The notes under the pieces were generated by a model that did not search any database, was not told the origin of the DNA, and was given only the letters and a program-made list of their open reading frames with translations. 64,000 nucleotides of DNA from assembly GCA_014238415.1 (NCBI GenBank), contig JABABA010000020.1, positions 1-64,000 of the forward strand, read 5' to 3'. This stretch comes from Planctomycetota bacterium. GTDB taxonomy: Bacteria; Planctomycetota; UBA1135; GCA-002686595. Numbering within the stretch: the stretch's first letter is position 1; the number at the start of each line of letters is the position of its first letter. Positions 25,542-34,630 of the stretch are shown here, one piece after another. A program made the position numbers and the translations under genes.

Positions 25542-27032
25542 CTACTTGCCGATTTCTTTCAGCCAGCGAATCAGGCGGCGTTTGAGGGCTGGCGGATTGA
25601 GGCCCAGTTCCTCTTCGAGCACTTGGGCTGAGCCGAGTTTCCCGTGACCGATGCGCTTGAAGATGCGCATGGCAACCCCTGGCTCGCAGCCCTCCAGCAG
25701 GAAGGACGCCAGGGCACTGGAGACGAGCACATCTTCCCGGGTGAGTTTGTTCACATCTCTGCCCAGGGTGAACCCAAGATTAGGCGACTTCTTGCCTTCC
25801 ATGGTTGTGCGCGCCAGGGCCAGCCAATCTGCCTTGGAGCGCTTCATGCGATCGAGCGGATCAGCGCCCTGGCTAGCAGCGCTGCCTTCGGTGGCATCCT
25901 TGGTGAAAATCAAGCGCGTGCCGCACATCTGGTGAGTGACATAGATGCCGACTCCTTCAGCGATCCAACCATGTTTGCCATAGGTGCCAGTGGTCCAAGC
26001 CAGATGCCGGGCGATTGTCATGCGCAGGGCGCCATCGAGGCGCTCGTTCTTCTCCTTGCTCGAAGAGCTGGCCGCATTGTGGGAGAGATAGGAACAGAGT
26101 AGGTCCTTCATCATCTTGCGGCGGGCGGGCTCCAGGTCAGGGTACAGCTGAATAAACTCAGAGGTGGCCTTCTTGCCCTCGAACAGATAGAGCGTGCCCG
26201 GATTGAGTTCCTGGTCGCAAACGAGCAGCGAGTCCATGTAGGTGTAGGTCGCGTGGGCCAGCTTGCCGATCTCTTGGGTTTCCTTTTTCGAGAGGGCTGA
26301 GACGCAGCGCACACGGTCGGTTTTCAGCACACGAGTGAAGGGCACCCCGAGGGCGCCGTCCTTTTCCAGATCGGTCTGGCTGCCTTCGGTCAGTTCCGGG
26401 ACCGCTGCTTTGAAACGGTCGCGCAGTTTGGTGTTGGTCTTGAAGGTGGCCAGTGCGCGTACGGATTCCGCGAGCATCCAGACCTTGTCGGAGCCTTCCC
26501 CATGGAGCACCTCTCCCAGGCGTCCATGCAGCTCCACATGGTCCGGTGCAAGGGCCAGGAGAGCTTCTTCCTGGCGGCGCAATGCGATTGGGGCTAGCTC
26601 TTGGCTGTCCAGCAGCAGCAGTACAGCGTCGATGTGAGCGGTCAAGAGGTCGGCGCGTTTCTTTGCCAGGGGTGCAGCGATCTCTTCTTCTGCAGCTTTG
26701 GCTCTGCGCGGCCTGCTGGGGGGAGACCACTCGCCCGTCTTGCGATCCTTCTTGTGTCCCAGCGTCTTGCGTGCGGTGGCGTGCTCAGGGGCAAATGCCA
26801 GTAGCAACTCGTAGGTTGCGTTGCGCTCTGTAAAGGCCTTGGCTTTCTGGCATTCCAGGGCCAGGTTCTCCAGCTCCCAGGCCATGCGGCGTTTGAGTTC
26901 TGCCATGCGACCGTCTTCTTGCTGCAGAACGGGCCTGATGGAAGTCGTCGGCCTGGCAGGAGCAGTACTGACAGGGGCAGTACTGACAGGGGCAGTGGCG
27001 GGGGCCAGCAGAATCAGAAGGAGAATCAGCAT
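25542..27032 (-). CDS. Secreted DUF1570-like protein, degenerate peptidase (paralog 1)
   Basis: A 496-residue exported protein with signal MLILLLILLAPATA and a short direct repeat encoding STAPVSTAPA. It is a tandem paralog of the next upstream gene; both share ARKTLxxKKDRKTGEWS, a helical middle, and a C-terminal block. In the block where DUF1570 peptidases have HECxH and NEAVADFFG, this protein has ARHLAWTTGTYGKHGWIAEGVGIY, keeping the second part but not the HExxH, so it is probably not a working zinc peptidase. The C-terminal helix ends RRLIRWLKEIGK, matching the paralog. No function is known. Confidence 0.6.
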   Translation of the reverse strand: MLILLLILLAPATAPVSTAPVSTAPARPTTSIRPVLQQEDGRMAELKRRMAWELENLALECQKAKAFTERNATYELLLAFAPEHATARKTLGHKKDRKTGEWSPPSRPRRAKAAEEEIAAPLAKKRADLLTAHIDAVLLLLDSQELAPIALRRQEEALLALAPDHVELHGRLGEVLHGEGSDKVWMLAESVRALATFKTNTKLRDRFKAAVPELTEGSQTDLEKDGALGVPFTRVLKTDRVRCVSALSKKETQEIGKLAHATYTYMDSLLVCDQELNPGTLYLFEGKKATSEFIQLYPDLEPARRKMMKDLLCSYLSHNAASSSSKEKNERLDGALRMTIARHLAWTTGTYGKHGWIAEGVGIYVTHQMCGTRLIFTKDATEGSAASQGADPLDRMKRSKADWLALARTTMEGKKSPNLGFTLGRDVNKLTREDVLVSSALASFLLEGCEPGVAMRIFKRIGHGKLGSAQVLEEELGLNPPALKRRLIRWLKEIGK

Positions 27033-27078
27033 CGTGTGCAGGAGGTGTCAGTCAGCAGGATAAACAAGCCAGATCGGA

Positions 27079-28599
27079 TCAAGAGTGTTTGATCTCCCTC
27101 AGCCACTTTCGGAAGGCCTCTTCGATCTGGGTGAAGGGTCGTTCGAGCACCTCTTCCAGCAAGGTCACAGGGTTTTCACGCTGTCCTGCTCGACGCAGAA
27201 TGGTTTGCACTGTCTCCGCGTCGTGACCCTCCAGCAGCCACGCAGAAAAACCATAGGTCACATATAATTCGCGCGTGCTGAGGGAACCAACGTTGCGTCC
27301 CAGGGCCAGACTCAGGCTGGTGGGCTTGCGCTTGCGTGTCATCGACGCCCGGGCATGCACGATCCAATCGTCTTCTCCCTCTTGAATCTTATTGGTGGGG
27401 TCATCCGCCTTCTTCACATAGTCCGAGTCTCTGAGTTGCACCGAGAGCTTGGTCTTGTTCATTTTCCAGCACAGATAAATGCCGAGGCCCTGATCCATCC
27501 AGGCGGGCAGTCCGTCTTTGACCCAACCCCCATCGGCACGTCCGTATGTATCCAAGAGCGCGTAGCTGATGATGAGGCGAATGGTCTGGTCCATGCGGCT
27601 CTTGCCGTGGGAATTCCAAACCCCCAGGCGATCTGCGCGGCCGAGCCACGCGCCGTTGGAGGCCTTGAGGCTCTTGCGCATGTCGTCTGTCAGGTCCGGG
27701 AATGCGTTGATGAAATCCGCTCCCTCTTCATTCAAGACCAGGTACACATGCACGGGGTCCTGGGGTTCTTTGGTACCAATCAAGGGGTGCATCCAGAGAT
27801 TCAGGGCCTCGAGCTTGCGGGCCAGGGTCAGGGTCTCGGACTTTGCGCTGCTGGAAAGCACCCGGTAGTTCTCTCCCTGTGAACAGGATTTCCAAGTGAC
27901 CCCGAGCATCTCTTCGCTGGCGAGAAGCTCAGACTCTTCGACCTCGTCGATTTCTTCGAGGGCTTTCTTCCAGGCTGCATGCTGGGCCTTGCGTTGTTCC
28001 AGGGCCCGTACAGTGGAGGTCTGCACCCAGTGCGTCTCTCCGTTCTTTTCCAGCTTTACCTGGCCCAGGTGATTGCGTACCCGAGCGTTGTTCGGCAGGG
28101 CCTCCAGCAGGGCGTTGGTCTCGGCATCGATTTTTTCGGCGGTCAAGTCCGCCTGGTGGGCGTCGAGCAATTTCAGCATCGCCAGCGCATAGTCCTCCAG
28201 CAGCCCGACTCGCTCACTGGTCAATGCTGCGACCGCTTTAGCATCGCGGTCCTTGGGGGCCTTGTACTTCTTGCGACTCCACTCGCCGGTCTTGCGATCC
28301 TTCTTGTACTTGAGCGTCTTGCGCGCGCTCTTGTGTTCCGGGTCGGCGGTGAGCAGCAATTCAAGGCACAGGTCCCGTTGGAGATATGCGCGGGCCTTGG
28401 TGCAGCGGTTGGCGAGTGCTTCGAGTGCGCTGGCGTAGGTCGTGTTCAGGGCCGCGCGGGCGCTGGGGTAGTCTTCATCCTGGCGCAGGGTGAGAGGTGG
28501 TTCTGCGAGTGAGCGCTGGCCGGAGGGTGCCAGAACCGGTACTGGAGTTGCGCCAGATATGCCCAGCAGGGTACTGAGAAACAGAAGGGTGAGTTTCAT
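27079..28599 (-). CDS. Secreted DUF1570-like protein, degenerate peptidase (paralog 2)
   Basis: A 506-residue exported paralog of the gene immediately downstream, separated by 46 bases. The signal is MKLTLLFLSTLLGISGATPV. Shared features are LELLLTADPEHKSARKTLKYKKDRKTGEWS, the segment GGWVKDGLPAWMDQGLGIYLCW at the expected peptidase site, and the closing FRKWLREIKHS. Like its paralog it has no HExxH. The region around 220-290 (LLASEEMLGVTWKSC) is similar between the two and may form a separate domain. The tandem arrangement points to a local duplication. No function is assigned. Confidence 0.6.
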   Translation of the reverse strand: MKLTLLFLSTLLGISGATPVPVLAPSGQRSLAEPPLTLRQDEDYPSARAALNTTYASALEALANRCTKARAYLQRDLCLELLLTADPEHKSARKTLKYKKDRKTGEWSRKKYKAPKDRDAKAVAALTSERVGLLEDYALAMLKLLDAHQADLTAEKIDAETNALLEALPNNARVRNHLGQVKLEKNGETHWVQTSTVRALEQRKAQHAAWKKALEEIDEVEESELLASEEMLGVTWKSCSQGENYRVLSSSAKSETLTLARKLEALNLWMHPLIGTKEPQDPVHVYLVLNEEGADFINAFPDLTDDMRKSLKASNGAWLGRADRLGVWNSHGKSRMDQTIRLIISYALLDTYGRADGGWVKDGLPAWMDQGLGIYLCWKMNKTKLSVQLRDSDYVKKADDPTNKIQEGEDDWIVHARASMTRKRKPTSLSLALGRNVGSLSTRELYVTYGFSAWLLEGHDAETVQTILRRAGQRENPVTLLEEVLERPFTQIEEAFRKWLREIKHS

Positions 28600-28788
28600 G
28601 GGTAGAGGGGAAAGGGTTACCGTGGCCTCGACGGTACTCCCATCCTAACCTGCGCGGCCACCGTTGCCGTTCCCCTCGGTTTTGTCCGCTGCCTGGCCTC
28701 TCACAGCCACCGCATTGCGACCTAGCCTCTTCATTTTTCTGCACCTTCTCCTTGCCAGCGTGTGCTGGTGTGCTGTTCCGCAGGGCTC

Positions 28789-30255
28789 CTATCCCCGGGG
28801 GCGGCCAAAGAACCTCTCCCGGGGAACATCATCCCCGCAGGAGTCCTTGACCAGAGGGCCCAGCGGTGCGAGGGAGCCTTCTTTCAAGACCGTAAGGGCC
28901 GCATCCACTGCAGCCTTCACATCTCCTTCTGCCTGGGCTTGGTGGGTTTCGAGCAATGCCCGCATGGACTCTTCGCGGCAGAGCCCGGCTGCGATGGCCG
29001 ACGCCTCCCGCAGGCTCGCTTGATCCCCTGCCAGCAAATCGCTCAAGAGTTCGTCGCGTTCTTCCGAAGGTGCCAGCCAACCGAGTGCCACCACTGCCTG
29101 GGTTTGCACTGTTGGGCTCTTGTCTTTCTCCGCGATCTTGAAGAGCTTGGAAGCGACCTTTGAATCGGCTGATGCACAACTAGCCAGAGCACGCAGCCAG
29201 TTGCCTTCCAGGCGCTCGTCCTTTTCTTTGCGCAGGCCAGATTGAATCAGCTTGACCGACTCGGGAGCTTGCAACTGTTCCAAGGCAGCAATCGCTTCGC
29301 TGCGCAGGTCTTCGTCCTTGGACAGGGCAAATTTTTCAACAACGACCCACCAACTGGCGGGGGAGAGGCGTCCGATGTTGCGGATGATCAGTTCCTGGCG
29401 CGCCCAAGGTCCCTCTCCCGCTTCGTTGCGGCCGCCGCCACCGCCGCCACCGCCGCCACCGCCTCGACCGCCGCCGCGACTTCCTCGACCTCCCGTGCCA
29501 CCACCCGCGCGTAGTTCCTGCAGGATGAACTCCCGTGCTTCTTTTTCGTCAGCGGTCATGATCCGCCGCAGGGCCGCTGCACGATCTTCCATGCCGCCCT
29601 TGCGCACCTGTGCGATCAACTCCAGCACTTCCTCTCTCGTGGCGGGGGCTATTTCTTCGCCGCCGATGATGGGAGCAAGCCCCCCGTCCACCAGTCGCTT
29701 GGGCGCCCGGGCCCGGGGGCTGGCCTTCAGCTTGGACTTGGGGTCCACTCGCCGAATCGCTTCCAGCAGACACCATTCCAACTCACCTGCGCTTATTTCA
29801 TAGGGCACCGAGAGCAGAACATCTCCGCCGGGACCCAAGAACACATGCTGGGGAGCCACCACATAGCCGCCTGCGTCCTTGGGCAGGAGATCTTCCCGCA
29901 CCCGGATATCCACTTTTTGATGCTGGGTGCACTCGATGTGCCCAAAGCGCTTGCAGGTGCGGCTTGAGTGTTCATGTGCGCTGGCGATCACAGGTACCGT
30001 GAGCTCCACCAGCTTGACAATGATCTTGTCCCGGTAGACCTTTTCGGCCAGGCGATCGTTGGCTCGCTCTCCGTCCATGTTGACCGCCAGGAAGAGCACG
30101 CGGTTCTCCTTGGTGCTGCGTTCGTTGGCCACGGCCCAATCTCCCTCCCAGGGGATGTCTGCGCCGGCTGTGTTGGTTGCGGCGAGCAGGCTGGTTACGA
30201 GGGCGGTGGCGAAAGTCAATGCTCTCAGGGAACGATGGGGTAATTGATGCATCAC
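28789..30255 (-). CDS. Exported protein with thioredoxin-like N-terminus, poly-Gly linker and HEAT repeats
   Basis: A 488-residue protein with a signal peptide (LTFATALVTSLLAATNTAGA). The N-terminal domain (about 33-165; IPWEGDWAVANERSTKENRVL then FLAVNMDG and QHVFLGPGGDVLL) looks like the thioredoxin-like fold found in planctomycete secreted proteins, without a CxxC. A linker of about 30 residues is nearly all Gly and Arg, including a run of eleven Gly. The C-terminal half is made of HEAT-like helical repeats (LRSEAIAALEQL, VQTQAVVALGWLA, LREASAIAAGLC). Such repeats bind proteins; the partner is unknown. Confidence 0.65.
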   Translation of the reverse strand: MMHQLPHRSLRALTFATALVTSLLAATNTAGADIPWEGDWAVANERSTKENRVLFLAVNMDGERANDRLAEKVYRDKIIVKLVELTVPVIASAHEHSSRTCKRFGHIECTQHQKVDIRVREDLLPKDAGGYVVAPQHVFLGPGGDVLLSVPYEISAGELEWCLLEAIRRVDPKSKLKASPRARAPKRLVDGGLAPIIGGEEIAPATREEVLELIAQVRKGGMEDRAAALRRIMTADEKEAREFILQELRAGGGTGGRGSRGGGRGGGGGGGGGGGRNEAGEGPWARQELIIRNIGRLSPASWWVVVEKFALSKDEDLRSEAIAALEQLQAPESVKLIQSGLRKEKDERLEGNWLRALASCASADSKVASKLFKIAEKDKSPTVQTQAVVALGWLAPSEERDELLSDLLAGDQASLREASAIAAGLCREESMRALLETHQAQAEGDVKAAVDAALTVLKEGSLAPLGPLVKDSCGDDVPRERFFGRPRG

Positions 30256-30384
30256 AGATGGGTTATCAGGGCACCGCCTCCGGGCGCCGGGGTCTGATAG
30301 TCAACCCCATCATCGCCTCGGGGTCACGGAATATTCGTAAGACGTAGATGACCTGTTGGGAGCCCGCTGTTCCCAGGTTTTTAC

Positions 30385-30834
30385 TCAGTGAAACTCGACC
30401 TCTCCGCCGGGCAGCAGGTAGACGATCATCATTTCACCTCCGGCTACAGTGGGTACATGGGTGGAGCCAGGGGGGAGCACCACCCAGCCGGGAGGGTGCC
30501 CGTCGAAGGTTGGCTCGCCTGAGAGGCCGACGCACCAGTTGACTTCACCGCGGCCGTGAGTGTGCTTTGGGCCGGCACCGTTCATGTGCACCACATCGAT
30601 GGAGAAGTCGTTGCTCTCGGGGCTGGCTTTTGAGACGCGCCCCCAGCGCACGGGGAGTTCTCCTCGGGTTGCTAGCTTGCCTTCTGACAGGAGTGTCTCG
30701 AGTGCTTGGGTGACCGCCTTGCCTGCAGGGCCTTGGGGGTCGAGGCGGCGCGTCAACTCTGCTTGGGCTGTCTCTGGATTGTCCAGGTCGAGGTCGCTGG
30801 CCGCATGGATCAGGGGCTGAAAGGTTTGGAGCAT
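30385..30834 (-). CDS. DUF4863 / 4-hydroxylaminobenzoate lyase-like protein
   Basis: A cytoplasmic protein of 149 residues with a cupin-like C-terminal half (GPKHTHGRGEVNWCV, GWVVLPPGSTHVPTVAGGEMMIVYLLPGG). It fits the DUF4863 family, which includes 4-hydroxylaminobenzoate lyase (PnbB type). The His residues in HTHGRGEVN could bind a metal. The start is ATG 30834 rather than 30891, because the domain starts at LQTFQPLIHA. There is no nitroreductase gene beside it, so the physiological substrate here is open. Confidence 0.65.
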   Translation of the reverse strand: MLQTFQPLIHAASDLDLDNPETAQAELTRRLDPQGPAGKAVTQALETLLSEGKLATRGELPVRWGRVSKASPESNDFSIDVVHMNGAGPKHTHGRGEVNWCVGLSGEPTFDGHPPGWVVLPPGSTHVPTVAGGEMMIVYLLPGGEVEFH

Positions 30835-31001
30835 GGGGATGGGGTGCTGTCGGGGAAATCGTTGCAGCCGGAATTGGCCGAGGGGAACCACTCTGTTGTG
30901 AGGCGCTGCTTGTATATGTGCCGGCAGGGACGGACCGCTTCTGCAGCCAGCGTGGGAGGGGTTCTTTGAAACCCTCTCTAGGGTAGCGCCTCCCCGGTGG
31001 C

Positions 31002-31007
31002 TACCGT
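31002..31007 (+). promoter_or_regulatory. -10-like box TACCGT
   Basis: TACCGT ends 6 bases before ATG 31014, with no ribosome binding site between; it fits the short-spacing pattern seen at other genes in this window. No -35 is clear. Confidence 0.35.
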
Positions 31008-31013
31008 AGGGCC

Positions 31014-33188
31014 ATGGGCCAGGGTCTCAACAAGCCGCTTTGGGTGGCGCTCTACATAGCCCTCGTGGCTTGGGCCTATGCTCCGATCTTGTCGGCGGGG
31101 CCCTTTGGGGCAGATCTGGAACTGTTGGCTGGGCTTTCGGGGCGCGGGTCGGCGGCTCTCTACACGGTGCCCCACACCGATGGCCGGCCGTTGGCTGCTC
31201 TTTCGTTGTTCTTGTCCCGGGGGTTTTGGAGTGTCGGGAGAGTCTGGCCTGCGCATCTGGCCACCTGGCTGCGGTTTGAAAACCTTATCTGTCTGGCGAT
31301 TGCCGCTCAGGGTCTGCGATTGGTATTGCAGCGGCTTTTCACTCCTTGGTTTGGAAGAGATACCGCCCGGGCCGCTGCATTGACCGCGGGCCTGTTGGTG
31401 ATGGTGCATCCCCTGCCAGTAGCAGCGGTGTCCATGATTCACCTGCGCGGGGAGTTGTTGGCTCTTGTCTTCGGCACCTTTGGTCTGGCGGCTTTCTTGG
31501 AAGCGCGCCAGGAACGCAACAAGCGCTTGCTGGCACGAGCGTTTCTCTTTGCATTCCTAGCGGGAATGTGTGGACGCTGGGCTTTGTTCTTGCCTTTTCT
31601 TTATTGCGTTCTGGAGGGAGTGTCGAGCCAGCGCCATCGACCAACTGCCGCTCGCTGGCGATCAGGCGGTTTGACATTTGTGACATGTGCCGTGTGCGTG
31701 GCTGCTGAGTTCGTGCTGCGCGGTCAGTTGGCTCCCGAGAGCGCACGCACGTTCCAGTACTTGTCCGTTCACCTCTCGGCGATCCCTTACACCGTAGAAA
31801 AACTTGGGGTGCTGTTCATGCCCGCGCCGGTGGGATCCGCTGGGGTATTGGCGATTCCGGTTGCTCTGGCTACCTTGATTCTGGCCACCCATCCGGGTTT
31901 TGTGGCTGCCCGGGGTGCACCGCGTCTGTGGGGCCGGATTGTGGCGGTCTGGGGCGTGTCCTTGGTGCTTTCCCTGATCCTTGATGCGGACGAGCGGGTG
32001 GTCAGCCTGGATCTCGTTGGGGCTCACGTCTTGCTGGGGGCCACCCTTATCCTGTGCACGGGCTGGGGGTTGGCGGCCACGGCGATCAGTGATTTCCGTC
32101 GAACCCTGCTGCCAGTACTGTTGCTGTTTCTCTTTGCTTGGTTGGCCCATGGGACTGCCGAACCGATTCGACAGGCCAGCCATCAGGTTGACTCGGTTCG
32201 CACGGATTTGGAGCAGGCAGCGGGGCGGCGCAACTTCAGGGGCAGCTATGTTCTGCTTGAGCCCAAGCAACTGGTGGCAGGGCATCAGATCTTGCCGTCT
32301 GATCCGTCTGTCTTGCTTTCCAGGCGTCTGGCACAAGGGGCCTGGGGCAGGGTTCCCGAGGGTGGCCCTCTTGTGCGCGCCATCGACCGTGCAGCCCTTG
32401 GAAGCTGGTGGGGCAGTCCTGATTTCTTCAAGCGCGTGGAAGAGGGTCTGTGTTTCCTCGTGCGGCCTGATTTGCTGGGGCTGGAGATGGAGGTGAGGCC
32501 CCTGCAGGCTTTCGATGTCCCGTTTGTGGAGGACCAGCCTTCCGTCCTGGAGTTGGCCAGTGGTGACCTCCATGGGGGCAATGGAAGTCCGATCGGGGCC
32601 GGCCGCCTGATTCCTGCTTGGTACACCCAATTGACCGTGCATGTTCCCAATGGGCGGCAAGTGAGCGAAGCGCCGAAGATCGAGTGGCGAGCACCGGGAG
32701 GATTGCTTGGTTCAGCCAAGGGCGTGTGGGTTCAGAGCACCAATCCCGATCTGTTGGAGGCGCGCTTTGACTTGCGTGCGGAGCCCGCTTGGGTGTTTGC
32801 GGGGTGGTTGACCCACTTGCGTGCTGTGGGCCCTCTGGCAGGACATCCTCTGGTATTCAGTAGTGAACCGCCGGTCTTGCCTGCAGGAGTGGTGCCCCAT
32901 TGGAGCAGTGCGGGTTGGATCGTGAATACCCACGGGTTCGAGGTGCCCTTGGTCGGAGGCGTAGAGGAGGGTTCGGTTCCAGAGTGGATCTTGTGGCGCA
33001 TGAGCCCGGGAGTTCTTAAGCGCGAGGAGTTTGTCCTTGAGCCCCTGGATGGAGATCGTCTTGTGGCGCAGATTCCCTCAAGTGCGCAGCATGGGAGCCC
33101 AGGTGCTCTCGAGGGTCTTTGGGGGGTGGAGTGCCGACTGAATGGCGTGGTCATTGCGGCCGCCAGCGGGTTGCTTCAATTGCGCTAG
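31014..33188 (+). CDS. Large polytopic membrane protein with exported C-terminal domain
   Basis: A 724-residue protein with about 9-10 hydrophobic helices in the first 400 residues and a long soluble C-terminal domain (about 410-724). The N-terminal layout (WAYAPILSAGPFGADLELL, then HTDGRPLAALSLF and several long helices) is like GT-C fold or TMTC-type membrane proteins such as planctomycete O-mannosyltransferase relatives, where an acidic residue pair follows the first helix. I cannot confirm this. The C-terminal domain has beta-like segments (YTQLTVHVPNG, GVWVQSTNPDLLEARF). Function unknown. Confidence 0.6.
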   Translation: MGQGLNKPLWVALYIALVAWAYAPILSAGPFGADLELLAGLSGRGSAALYTVPHTDGRPLAALSLFLSRGFWSVGRVWPAHLATWLRFENLICLAIAAQGLRLVLQRLFTPWFGRDTARAAALTAGLLVMVHPLPVAAVSMIHLRGELLALVFGTFGLAAFLEARQERNKRLLARAFLFAFLAGMCGRWALFLPFLYCVLEGVSSQRHRPTAARWRSGGLTFVTCAVCVAAEFVLRGQLAPESARTFQYLSVHLSAIPYTVEKLGVLFMPAPVGSAGVLAIPVALATLILATHPGFVAARGAPRLWGRIVAVWGVSLVLSLILDADERVVSLDLVGAHVLLGATLILCTGWGLAATAISDFRRTLLPVLLLFLFAWLAHGTAEPIRQASHQVDSVRTDLEQAAGRRNFRGSYVLLEPKQLVAGHQILPSDPSVLLSRRLAQGAWGRVPEGGPLVRAIDRAALGSWWGSPDFFKRVEEGLCFLVRPDLLGLEMEVRPLQAFDVPFVEDQPSVLELASGDLHGGNGSPIGAGRLIPAWYTQLTVHVPNGRQVSEAPKIEWRAPGGLLGSAKGVWVQSTNPDLLEARFDLRAEPAWVFAGWLTHLRAVGPLAGHPLVFSSEPPVLPAGVVPHWSSAGWIVNTHGFEVPLVGGVEEGSVPEWILWRMSPGVLKREEFVLEPLDGDRLVAQIPSSAQHGSPGALEGLWGVECRLNGVVIAAASGLLQLR

Positions 33189-33208
33189 ATCGATCGAGTC
33201 GCTAACTT
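33180..33208 (+). promoter_or_regulatory. Promoter of queF
   Basis: TTGCGC (33180-33185), 17-base spacer, TAACTT (33203-33208), then ATG 33218 nine bases later. The -35 overlaps the end of the preceding gene. Confidence 0.5.
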
Positions 33209-33217
33209 GCTGCCCCC

Positions 33218-33568
33218 ATGTCCACCCAGCCCTCAAGAACTCTCGACACATTTCCCAATCCAGTCCCCGAGCGCTCCTATGAGATTCGCTTTGAGTGTCC
33301 TGAATTCACGTGCGTTTGCCCCAAGACCGGCCAGCCGGATTTTGCCACGATTCGCATTCGCTACACCCCGGCGGACTTGTGCGTGGAATTGAAGAGCCTC
33401 AAGCTCTACCTGTGGTCCTATCGAGATCAGGGTTCCTTCCACGAAGCAGTGACCAATCAGATCCTTGATGACCTGGTCAGTGCGATTGCACCACGCTCGA
33501 TGGTGGTAGAAGGGGACTTCATGGTGCGCGGTGGGATCCACACGGTGGTGGAAGCGGCGTACCCCTGA
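33218..33568 (+). CDS. queF: NADPH-dependent 7-cyano-7-deazaguanine reductase (type I QueF)
   Basis: Reduces the nitrile preQ0 to the amine preQ1 for queuosine in tRNA. The 116 residues match the short type I (YkvM-like) form. The catalytic Cys lies in [16 protein letters not shown], the substrate-binding Glu is in [22 protein letters not shown], and [11 protein letters not shown] closes the fold. No other queuosine gene (queC, queD, queE, tgt, queG) is in the window. Confidence 0.95.
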   Translation: MSTQPSRTLDTFPNPVPERSYEIRFECPEFTCVCPKTGQPDFATIRIRYTPADLCVELKSLKLYLWSYRDQGSFHEAVTNQILDDLVSAIAPRSMVVEGDFMVRGGIHTVVEAAYP

Positions 33569-33588
33569 GGGGAGGCAGAGGTCAGTTC

Positions 33589-34620
33589 TCAGGCGAGAGC
33601 CTTTGCCACGCGTCCCGTCAGGCCCAGGAGTTCCTCGTCCGTTCCAAAGTGGCCTCCGTCGAACTCTGTGTGCTGGTGGGAAATGTTGAGTTCTTTCAGT
33701 CGAGCGCAGAGGCGGCGCAGACTGAACTGCAGGTGGAATTCATCCTTGGTGCCTGCGACCAGATCCAAGTACTTCAGTGCAGCGAACCCTGTGGCATCCT
33801 GCTCGATCATGGTCAGGGGATCGTTTTCGAGCCAGCGATTCCAGCCGGGGTTTTGGCGCTCGCCCGTGTGTGGATCCATTGGCAGGTCGAAGCCCAGGGG
33901 TGCCTTGGGGTTGGGGGCGTAGCAGGCGCTCATGGCCAAAACATCTATCACCGCGTGGCCGTCGCCTGAGAGGTCGGGGCGCTGGTGGAAGGCTTTGAGA
34001 AATCGCTCCGGGTCTCCTCCCCAGGGGATCAGGCCTCGGCAGGCGCTCAGCAGTTCTGCTCCATAGGCCAGTTCAAAACCGCAGTCACCGCTGAGTGACC
34101 CCACTGCGTTGAAATATCCTGGCCGCGCCAGGGCCAGACGCAGGGCGCCGAAACCACCGGAGCTCTTGCCTACCACTCCTCGGGCAGAGGGGGTGCAAGG
34201 CCAGCGCTCTTCTATGAAGGGCACAATTTCATCAAAGAGGTGGCTCTGGTACTTGCCGACGGCAGAGGAGTCCAGGTATTGGCTGCCACCCAGGGCGGTG
34301 AAGCAATCAGGGAAGGCTACACGGCAAGCGGGGAATTCTCCGTTGGCGTGGGCGCGGTCCAAGCGCAGCGCCAGGCCCGGGTGCCAGGGGTGGGTGTCCA
34401 GGTACTTCTGGCCGCGGCCGGTGAAGCCCGCCAGGACCAACACAAGAGGCAGAGGGTTGGAGCTTTCAGCCGGGCTCCAAACCGCCACATCGCGTTGGCT
34501 CGGATCGCCCAGGGGGTTTTGAGCCAGGAGCTCCGAGTCAAGACTGAGCACCTCCAAGCGGCCCCGGAAGGCGTGGGGTTCCACCAGACGGGGTTCACTC
34601 TGATGGGGCTTTGACTTCAT
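33589..34620 (-). CDS. Putative esterase (esterase D / Fes-like alpha/beta hydrolase)
   Basis: A 343-residue alpha/beta hydrolase. The nucleophile elbow is VVGKSSGGFGAL (G-x-S-x-G). The oxyanion region is LVLVLAGFTGRGQKYLD, and the likely acid and His are in VAGTKDEFHLQF and the C-terminal FDGGHFGTDEEL. It belongs to the Putative_esterase (PF00756) group with S-formylglutathione hydrolase and Fes/antigen 85 relatives. There is no signal peptide, so it is cytoplasmic. The adenosine deaminase gene ends 11 bases upstream on the same strand. The substrate is unknown. Confidence 0.82.
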   Translation of the reverse strand: MKSKPHQSEPRLVEPHAFRGRLEVLSLDSELLAQNPLGDPSQRDVAVWSPAESSNPLPLVLVLAGFTGRGQKYLDTHPWHPGLALRLDRAHANGEFPACRVAFPDCFTALGGSQYLDSSAVGKYQSHLFDEIVPFIEERWPCTPSARGVVGKSSGGFGALRLALARPGYFNAVGSLSGDCGFELAYGAELLSACRGLIPWGGDPERFLKAFHQRPDLSGDGHAVIDVLAMSACYAPNPKAPLGFDLPMDPHTGERQNPGWNRWLENDPLTMIEQDATGFAALKYLDLVAGTKDEFHLQFSLRRLCARLKELNISHQHTEFDGGHFGTDEELLGLTGRVAKALA

Positions 34621-34630
34621 GGGCTTTGCT

